From JBCFAY01 sp038562375 (GTDB taxonomy: Bacteria > Bacillota > Clostridia > Christensenellales > CAG-138), in contig JBCFAY010000008.1 of assembly GCA_038562375.1 (NCBI GenBank), forward strand, positions 85,853-149,852: DNA of 64,000 bases, written 5' to 3'. The position numbers and the translations under genes were made by a program. The notes under the pieces are model-generated. The model searched no databases and was not told the origin of the DNA. It saw only the letters and a program-made list of their open reading frames with translations. The stretch's first letter is position 1. Every line of letters starts with the position of its first letter. Below are positions 58,584-64,000 of this stretch, in pieces.

Positions 58584-59925
58584 GAATATGACCAGGGAGC
58601 AGGCCAAGGCCGCGGTGCTGGAACTGACGGCGGAATATTATCGGGCGTTTCATCAGCCCAAAGAAGAAGGAGAAACAGGGCGTATCCCCTATGCCGGCCG
58701 GGTGTACGACGAGAGGGAGCTGTGCAATCTGGTGGACAGCGCCCTGGACTTCTGGCTCACAGCCGGGCATTATACGGACCGGTTTGAAAGGGAGCTTGCC
58801 CAATATATCAACGTGCCCTATTGCAGCCTGGTCAATTCCGGCTCTTCGGCAAATCTGCTGGCGTTCATGGCCCTCACGTCTCCCCTGCTGGGAGAGCGGC
58901 GCATCCGCCCCGGGGATGAGGTGATCACCGTGGCAGCCTGCTTCCCCACCACCGTTGCGCCCATCGTGCAATACGGTGCGGTACCCGTATTCATCGACAT
59001 CGCCGTGCCCCAATACAACCTGGACGCCGCCCAACTCGAGCAGGCGCTCTCCCCCAAAACCAAAGCGGTGATGGCGGCCCACACCCTGGGAAATCCCTTT
59101 GATCTTTGCACGGTCAAAAGTTTTTGCGACGCCCACGGCCTGTGGCTCGTCGAGGACAATTGCGACGCGTTGGGTTCGGAATACCAGCTGGACGGGATCT
59201 GGCGCAAAACCGGCGGCATCGGCGACATCGGCACCTCCAGCTTCTACCCCGCCCACCACATCACCATGGGAGAGGGCGGCGCGGTATACACTAAGAACCC
59301 GCTGCTGCACAAGATCGTACGCTCCCTGCGCGACTGGGGAAGAGACTGCGTCTGCAACCCCGGTCAGGACAATCGCTGCGGCCACCGCTTCGATCGGCGA
59401 TACGGCAGCCTGCCCCTGGGCTATGACCATAAATATGTCTATTCCCATTTCGGCTACAACCTGAAGGCCACGGATATGCAGGCCGCCGTCGGGGTGGCGC
59501 AGCTCAATAAGCTGCCGGAGTTTGTCGCAAAGCGCCGGGAGAATTTCGAAACGCTCCGAAACCGGCTCCTTCCGCTCGCGGACCGGCTGATCTTACCGGA
59601 GCCCTGCCCGCATTCAGAGCCCAGCTGGTTCGGCTTTCTGATCACCTGCCGGGAGGGGATGGACCGCAACCGGATCACCGGCGATTTAGAGGCGCAGGGA
59701 ATTCAGACCCGCACCTTGTTTGCGGGCAATATCCTCCGCCACCCCTGCGCACAGGAATACCACGGCACCTGCCGGTACAGGGTGGCCGTAGACCTTGAAA
59801 ACACGGATCGGGTGATGAACCGAAGCTTTTGGGTAGGGGTGTATCCGGGCCTGACGCCGGATCGCCTGCAACGAATGGCGGACGCCGTTGAGCAGGTCGT
59901 GATCCGGCAGGAGCAAATGCCGTGA
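58576..59925 (+). CDS. rfbH: CDP-4-keto-6-deoxy-glucose 3-dehydrase (E1)
   Basis: The PMP- and [2Fe-2S]-dependent enzyme that removes the C-3 hydroxyl. The fold is an aminotransferase (DEVITVAACFPTTVAPIVQYGAVPVFID). In place of the usual PLP lysine it has histidine (SFYPAHHITMGEGGAVYT), the known mark of E1. The cluster cysteines are in the following segment (CVCNPGQDNRCGHRF). Start ATG 58576 is preferred, since the upstream GTG at 58564 is too close to a weak site; an ATG at 58588 is also possible. It overlaps rfbG by 8 bases. Confidence 0.94.
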   Translation: MFENMTREQAKAAVLELTAEYYRAFHQPKEEGETGRIPYAGRVYDERELCNLVDSALDFWLTAGHYTDRFERELAQYINVPYCSLVNSGSSANLLAFMALTSPLLGERRIRPGDEVITVAACFPTTVAPIVQYGAVPVFIDIAVPQYNLDAAQLEQALSPKTKAVMAAHTLGNPFDLCTVKSFCDAHGLWLVEDNCDALGSEYQLDGIWRKTGGIGDIGTSSFYPAHHITMGEGGAVYTKNPLLHKIVRSLRDWGRDCVCNPGQDNRCGHRFDRRYGSLPLGYDHKYVYSHFGYNLKATDMQAAVGVAQLNKLPEFVAKRRENFETLRNRLLPLADRLILPEPCPHSEPSWFGFLITCREGMDRNRITGDLEAQGIQTRTLFAGNILRHPCAQEYHGTCRYRVAVDLENTDRVMNRSFWVGVYPGLTPDRLQRMADAVEQVVIRQEQMP

Positions 59926-60857
59926 AAAGCGCGGTCGTAACGGGCGCGAACGGCTTTGTGGGGCGCGCCCTGGTATCCGAGTTAAGAAGCCGGGGCGTGC
60001 GGGTGCTGGCGGTGGTCAGGCGGCAGGATGATCTGCCCCGGGAGGCGGAGATTGTCCCGGTAACGCTCGATCTATCGCACATTGCGAGGCTGCCCGCGTT
60101 GACAGGGGAATCCTGGGACGTGTTTTACCACCTGGCTTGGACAGGAACCGCCGGCGAGCTTCGAAAGGATGCGGCGGTGCAATTAGCCTGCGTTCAGGCG
60201 GCGACGGAGGCGGTTCGGGCGGCAAAGGCGATGGGCTGCGGCCTGTTTATCGGCGCGGGAAGCATCATGGAAAAGGAGGTGCTGGCCGGATGCGCGGATC
60301 CGGATGCGCGGCCCAAAGGCGGGCATATCTATTCGGCCGCAAAGCTGGCAGCCCATCAGATGACCCGCTGCCTGGCGGCGGAGCTGGGTATCGGCCACAT
60401 CTGGGCGATGATCACCAACGCCTACGGGGAGGGGGAATGTTCGCCCCGGCTGATCAACGCCACACTGCGAAAGCTGCTCCGGCGGGAGGAGCCGCGCTTT
60501 ACTCAGGCCGCCCAATGCTATGATTTCATCCATGTGGCGGATGCGGCCCGGGCGTTTTGGCTTCTGGGCGAAAGGGGAAAAGCCTTTCACGAATATATTG
60601 TGGGAAGCGGCGGGGCTCGCCCGCTCAGGGAGTATCTGGAGGCGCTCTGCCGGATCGCCGCTCCGGATGTTGCTCCGGTTTTCGGGGAGGTGCCCTTTGA
60701 CGGCATTTCGCTGCCGCCCCGGGCTTTTGATACGGCGGCGCTCGAGCAGGACACCGGTTTTGTGCCCGATATCACGTTTGAAGAAGGGATTTGCCGGACG
60801 CTGCGCTCTCTGCAGGAGTCCGACGGACAGCAAAACTTCCGGGAGGAAAACGGATGA
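59922..60857 (+). CDS. NAD(P)-dependent sugar reductase/epimerase (AscF/abequose-synthase-like)
   Basis: An extended short-chain dehydrogenase, 311 residues, probably the 4-keto reductase that finishes the CDP-3,6-dideoxysugar. It has the Rossmann start SAVVTGANGFVGRALV, and the Tyr-x3-Lys in HIYSAAKLAAHQ. In Yersinia, abequose, paratose and ascarylose synthases (AscF) take this position. GTG 59922 overlaps the rfbH stop (GTGA). Confidence 0.82.
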   Translation: MKSAVVTGANGFVGRALVSELRSRGVRVLAVVRRQDDLPREAEIVPVTLDLSHIARLPALTGESWDVFYHLAWTGTAGELRKDAAVQLACVQAATEAVRAAKAMGCGLFIGAGSIMEKEVLAGCADPDARPKGGHIYSAAKLAAHQMTRCLAAELGIGHIWAMITNAYGEGECSPRLINATLRKLLRREEPRFTQAAQCYDFIHVADAARAFWLLGERGKAFHEYIVGSGGARPLREYLEALCRIAAPDVAPVFGEVPFDGISLPPRAFDTAALEQDTGFVPDITFEEGICRTLRSLQESDGQQNFREENG

Positions 60858-61441
60858 GAGGATTTACATTTTTGCCGGGGCGCCTGGCGGGGGTATGCAG
60901 CGTGCTGCCCTTTTACGCCGGGGATTGCCGAGGATATTTTTTAAAGGGCTATGAGCGGGACGAATTTTTAAAGGCCGGCATCGATCTATGGGTGCAGGAG
61001 AGCTTTGAGACCTTTTCCGCTAACGGGGTTTTGCGGGGGCTGCATTTTCAGCGCAAAGCTCCCCAAGCCAAGCTGGTTCGCGTCCTGCAGGGCACCGTTT
61101 TTGATGTGGCGGTGGATCTGCGCCGCGATTCGGCCACCTTCGGACAGTGGGAGGGATATTTTCTGGACGATCGGGAGCATAGGGCGCTGTATATCCCGCC
61201 GGGCTTCGCGCACGGATTCCTCGTGGTTTCCGAAAGCGCGCGGGTCAATTACCAGTGCGCCGGAGCATACCGCGCGGACAGCGATGCCGGGATCGTCTGG
61301 AACGACCCCGAAGTGGGCGTTGCCTGGCCCCTGCACCTGGTGAAGGAGGTAATCCTTTCGCCCAGAGACCAGGGCCTTCCCGGTCTTCGGGAATGCGTGC
61401 GCATGCAGGGATTGCCGGAGGAGGAAAGAGATGTGCTGTGA
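60854..61441 (+). CDS. dTDP/CDP-sugar 3,5-epimerase-like protein (RfbC/AscE-like)
   Basis: A cupin-fold sugar epimerase, 195 residues. Motifs: SANGVLRGLHFQRKAPQAKLVRVLQGTVFDVAVDLRRDSATFG (catalytic His in RGLHFQ), YIPPGFAHGFLV, and IVWNDPEVGVAWP. In dTDP-rhamnose clusters this is RfbC. Here it lies in a CDP-sugar operon, where the ascarylose pathway uses the homologous AscE 5-epimerase, so AscE is the more likely role. ATG 60854 overlaps the previous stop (ATGA). Confidence 0.85.
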   Translation: MRGFTFLPGRLAGVCSVLPFYAGDCRGYFLKGYERDEFLKAGIDLWVQESFETFSANGVLRGLHFQRKAPQAKLVRVLQGTVFDVAVDLRRDSATFGQWEGYFLDDREHRALYIPPGFAHGFLVVSESARVNYQCAGAYRADSDAGIVWNDPEVGVAWPLHLVKEVILSPRDQGLPGLRECVRMQGLPEEERDVL

Positions 61442-63263
61442 ATATCGTTTTGCCGGGGATGACGGCGGACAAGAGATGTTGAAGCGCTTCGCCGCCATGC
61501 TTGACGCGGGCGAAACGCTGGAAAAGGAGTGGCCAAAGGGCACGGGCGAGCTGCTGTGCAGTCTCGATGCACAGCTTACATGGATGGAAGGCTTCGGCCG
61601 GGGCCTTCCGGCGCTGAAGGAGAGCTTTTTTGAGAGTCAGTTGGAAAATGTCCGTTTTACACTGGATGCCGTACGGGCGGCTGAGGACGCTTCCCCGGTT
61701 CCCGGCGTTGTTCGCTATCAGCTGCCGTGCTTTCTGCGCGAGCTGCGGGAGGAGATCTATTTCCGGGCCTATGTGCAGCCCTTTGAGGACCGCCGGAGGA
61801 CTTATTACGACGAGGAATTTGCCGATCACCACAAAAACGGCTATGTGGATCAGGGCAAGATCCGATACGAGGTTTCCATTTTCGTTCCGGCAAAGGACCA
61901 GCTGGCCTATACGCGCCAATGTGTGGAGAGCATCCTGCGGGAGACGGACAAAGCTGCGCTTTCCTATGAGCTTATCTTGATCAACCACGGAAGCCGGGAC
62001 GATACGCAGGAATATTTTGAGTCCGTGCCGGGTGCGAAACTCCTTCACTTCAAGCACAACGTGCGAATGATGATGTTTTCCTCGGCTGTGCGGGTGTGCG
62101 AGGGGCGGTATATGGCCTTTGTGAGCAACGATACGATTGTCACGGCGAATTGGCTAAAGCTGCTGCTCAACTGTATTCGGTCCAATCCCTCCGTAATCAG
62201 CGTGACTCCCGCCACGTCCAATATTTCAAACTTCCAGTCCGTGGCCGCGCCCTACGCCAATATGGAGGAGCTTACCCGTTTTGCCGAGGGCTTTAACAGG
62301 CCCGACCCGTCCAAATGGGACCGGCGGGCCAGAATCATGCCGGTGATCGCCTTGTATGATATCGAAAAACTCAACGCCGTCGGCTTTGCCGACCGCTATT
62401 TCAGCACCATGGAGTTTTGGGACGACGACTTCTCCCTGCGCGCCCGAAGGGCCGGATACGCGCAGATCTTGTGCAGGGACGTGTATTGCCATCACTACGG
62501 CAGCGTCACGGGCAAAGAAGCTCAGGTGAAGGAGGATACCCTGCAAAAGGGATGGGCGCTCTTTGTGTCCAAACACGGGGTGGACCCCTGGCAAAACGGC
62601 GCGTACTACGATTATCCGGTCTGTGACCGTTTGCAGAAGATGACGCCGCCCCAAAGCCGGGTGGCCGAGATTCTGGGCGTGGACTGCGGGTTTGGGGATA
62701 CCCTTTTGCAGATAGGCAACATCCTGCGAAAGAGCGGCGTGACGGCCCAAATCGATACCGTGACCCTGCAAATGGAATACGCCGAGGATTTGCGCGCCAT
62801 CAGCCGCGTCTTTTATCCGGCGGAGCATGAGCCGGCTTTGCTGGAATGGCTGAAACTGGCGGCGGGCGGCAGGCAGTACGACTATACGTATCTCTCCAGG
62901 CCCCTGGAGGCATATTCGGATTGGAAAACGCTGTTGTCGCTGCTTTGCGATGGATTGAAGCCGGGAGGGCTGCTGCTGTTTTGTGTGTCAAACGCCCTGG
63001 ATTCCATGAATTTCCAATCGTTCGGCGCACTGTTGTTCCCCGCGGGCAGGGAACGTATCTGCTATCTCGATCCAAAGCGGGTATCCGAGTACCTGAGCGC
63101 GATGCCGCTTGATATTACCGGTGAACGAAAACGCAGCGGCGTGAACGCCGCCTTCCTGGAGCTGCTGGCAAAACAGGCTGCCGGCTCGCCGCTGAATGAA
63201 GGCGAGCGGGTGCAGACCCTTGATACGGCGGCGTTTATTTACTTTGCCCGAAAAAAAGCCTGA
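61431..63263 (+). CDS. Family-2 glycosyltransferase fused to a methyltransferase-like domain
   Basis: A 610-residue protein, probably transferring the new sugar to a surface glycan or protein. The glycosyltransferase core begins about residue 150 (YEVSIFVPAKDQLAYTRQCVESILRETDKAALSYELILINHGSRDDT); the acceptor/metal region includes YMAFVSNDTIV and EFWDDDFSLRARRAGY. The C-terminal part (from about residue 410) resembles a methyltransferase fold (VAEILGVDCGFGDTLLQIG, then LCDGLKPGGLLLFCVSNALD), though some SAM motif residues are degenerate. It overlaps the preceding gene by 11 bases. Last gene of the element; the right end begins 33 bases after its stop. Confidence 0.88.
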   Translation: MCCEYRFAGDDGGQEMLKRFAAMLDAGETLEKEWPKGTGELLCSLDAQLTWMEGFGRGLPALKESFFESQLENVRFTLDAVRAAEDASPVPGVVRYQLPCFLRELREEIYFRAYVQPFEDRRRTYYDEEFADHHKNGYVDQGKIRYEVSIFVPAKDQLAYTRQCVESILRETDKAALSYELILINHGSRDDTQEYFESVPGAKLLHFKHNVRMMMFSSAVRVCEGRYMAFVSNDTIVTANWLKLLLNCIRSNPSVISVTPATSNISNFQSVAAPYANMEELTRFAEGFNRPDPSKWDRRARIMPVIALYDIEKLNAVGFADRYFSTMEFWDDDFSLRARRAGYAQILCRDVYCHHYGSVTGKEAQVKEDTLQKGWALFVSKHGVDPWQNGAYYDYPVCDRLQKMTPPQSRVAEILGVDCGFGDTLLQIGNILRKSGVTAQIDTVTLQMEYAEDLRAISRVFYPAEHEPALLEWLKLAAGGRQYDYTYLSRPLEAYSDWKTLLSLLCDGLKPGGLLLFCVSNALDSMNFQSFGALLFPAGRERICYLDPKRVSEYLSAMPLDITGERKRSGVNAAFLELLAKQAAGSPLNEGERVQTLDTAAFIYFARKKA

Positions 63264-63295
63264 GAGGCTGTAATCCAGCATTTCTCCATCGGCGG

Positions 63296-63317
63296 ATTGT
63301 TTTCTAAATACGACCGG
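63296..63317. other. Right end (attR-like) of the inserted element
   Basis: ATTGTTTTCT (63296-63305), six bases, then the direct-repeat hexamer GACCGG (63312-63317), after which collagen-type repeats continue. Spacing from inverted repeat to hexamer differs at the two ends (13 versus 6), so the att arms are not symmetric. Confidence 0.7.
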
Positions 63318-64000
63318 CCCGACCGGTCCTACAGGCCCAACCGGCTCAACCGGCTCAACCGGAGCCACGGGCGATGCAGGCGCTGTTGGGGCGACAGGTC
63401 CTACGGGATCGACAGGCCCGACGGGTGCTACGGGCGATGCGGGCGCGGCCGGAGCAACCGGTCCTACGGGGCCGACGGGCGCTACGGGCGCTACAGGTGA
63501 TGCGGGCGCGGCCGGAGCAACCGGTCCTACGGGGCCGACGGGCGCTACGGGTGATGCGGGCGCAGTTGGCGCGACCGGCCCGACAGGCCCGACGGGCGCT
63601 ACGGGTGATGCGGGCGCAGTTGGCGCGACCGGCCCGACAGGCCCGACGGGAGCCACGGGCGATGTGGGCGCAGTTGGTGCGACCGGCCCGACGGGAGCCA
63701 CAGGCGATGCAGGCGCAGTTGGCGCGACCGGTCCTACCGGCCCGACGGGAGCCACGGGCGATGCGGGCGCGGTCGGCGCGACCGGTCCTACCGGCCCGAC
63801 GGGTGCTACAGGTGATGCAGGCGCAGCCGGTGCGACCGGTCCTACCGGCCCGACGGGTGCTACAGGCGATGCGGGCGCAGTTGGTGCGACCGGTCCTACG
63901 GGATCGACAGGCCCGACGGGCGCCACAGGTGATGCGGGCGCAGCCGGTGCAACCGGTCCTACCGGCCCGACTGGCGCTACAGGTGATGCAGGCGCAGTTG
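63310..64000 (+). CDS. Collagen-like repeats, 3' part of the interrupted gene (no start; runs off the window)
   Basis: An open frame of Gly-Pro-Thr / Gly-Ala-Thr-Gly-Asp-Ala-Gly repeats, 230 codons to the window edge. There is no ATG, GTG or TTG between the in-frame TAA at 63271 and the first repeat; the codons before the first ACG ACC GGC come from the element. The phase at GACCGG (third base, then ACC, then GG) equals that in the left part. So it is best read as the continuation of the gene starting at 53329. As the chromosome stands it should not be translated. Confidence 0.8.
63318..64000 (+). repeat. Collagen-type repeat array, right block
   Basis: Units of about 54 bases encoding GATGDAGAVGATGPTGPT and close variants, the same family as the left block; continues past the window. 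Confidence 0.9.

Larger units (their letters stand above)
54327..63317 (+). mobile_element. Serine-recombinase element splitting a collagen-like gene and carrying a CDP-sugar operon
   Basis: A segment of about 9.0 kb bounded by GACCGG direct repeats and the 10-bp inverted ends AGAAAACAAT/ATTGTTTTCT. Removing it by joining the two GACCGG copies restores one continuous Gly-X-Thr frame. Content: a small DUF6870-like protein, a large serine recombinase, then six tightly overlapping genes for CDP-deoxysugar synthesis and glycosyl transfer. No transposase, conjugation or phage genes are present, so it looks like a minimal site-specific integrative element. The boundaries are inference; the split gene and repeats are seen in the sequence. 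Confidence 0.75.

Noticed and set aside
54327..63317. Classifying the inserted element as a prophage or conjugative element
   Set aside because: No structural phage, relaxase, coupling or type-IV secretion genes; only the recombinase, one small protein and sugar genes are present.

Overview
The window is a GC-rich stretch of chromosome around a replication origin, most likely from a strictly anaerobic member of the Clostridia. The reasons are the dnaA/dnaN/recF/remB/gyrB/gyrA order, parAB with four parS-like sites, pyruvate:ferredoxin oxidoreductase, a selenocysteine formate dehydrogenase, a membrane pyrophosphatase, an ECF thiamine transporter and strong Shine-Dalgarno sequences. I cannot assign family or species from sequence alone.

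Layout. 1-14.1 kb (plus strand): the 3' half of nifJ, a proton-pumping pyrophosphatase, a repeat-containing lipoprotein, then a molybdenum/formate block (mobA, mobB, NuoE-like, NuoF-like, fdhF with an in-frame Sec TGA and SECIS, moeA). 14.2-19.4 kb (minus): small membrane proteins, a molbindin, a deaminase, an alpha/beta hydrolase and a class-I amidotransferase-like peptidase. 19.5-34.5 kb (mostly minus): cca, gyrA, gyrB, remB, recF, a two-component system, dnaN and dnaA, with a DnaA-box cluster between dnaA and dnaN (probable oriC). 34.9-51.6 kb (mixed): gdhA, parA-parB, a CAP-domain exported protein, CvpA, a lipid kinase beside a remnant of a paralogue, dapF, a proline-rich micro-ORF between two parS sites, typA, TPP riboswitch-thiT, mnmE and a degenerate ROK protein. 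52.1-64 kb (plus): accessory surface-glycan region with a glycosyltransferase, a collagen-like gene, a large serine recombinase and a CDP-dideoxysugar operon, then more collagen-like repeats to the window edge.

Main discovery candidate. The collagen-like gene starting at 53329 appears to be split by a ~9.0 kb element (about 54327-63317). The left part ends in element-derived codons. The right part has no start codon. Both junctions carry the hexamer GACCGG in the same reading phase, so exact recombination would restore an uninterrupted Gly-Pro-Thr reading frame. The element ends in the inverted repeat AGAAAACAAT/ATTGTTTTCT and carries its own serine recombinase plus seven other genes, including what looks like most of a CDP-ascarylose-type pathway and a glycosyltransferase. 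This resembles the skin and spsM-type intervening elements of spore formers, in which excision rebuilds a sporulation gene. A SigK-like promoter pattern upstream of the collagen-like gene fits that idea but does not prove it.

How the genes fit together. PFOR, formate dehydrogenase, pyrophosphatase and glutamate dehydrogenase describe a fermentative, electron-carrier-linked energy metabolism. The mob/moe/mop genes supply and buffer molybdenum cofactor for the formate dehydrogenase. The centre of the window holds replication initiation, sliding clamp, gyrase and partition. Genes on the two sides of dnaA mostly point away from the origin, as expected for leading-strand coding.
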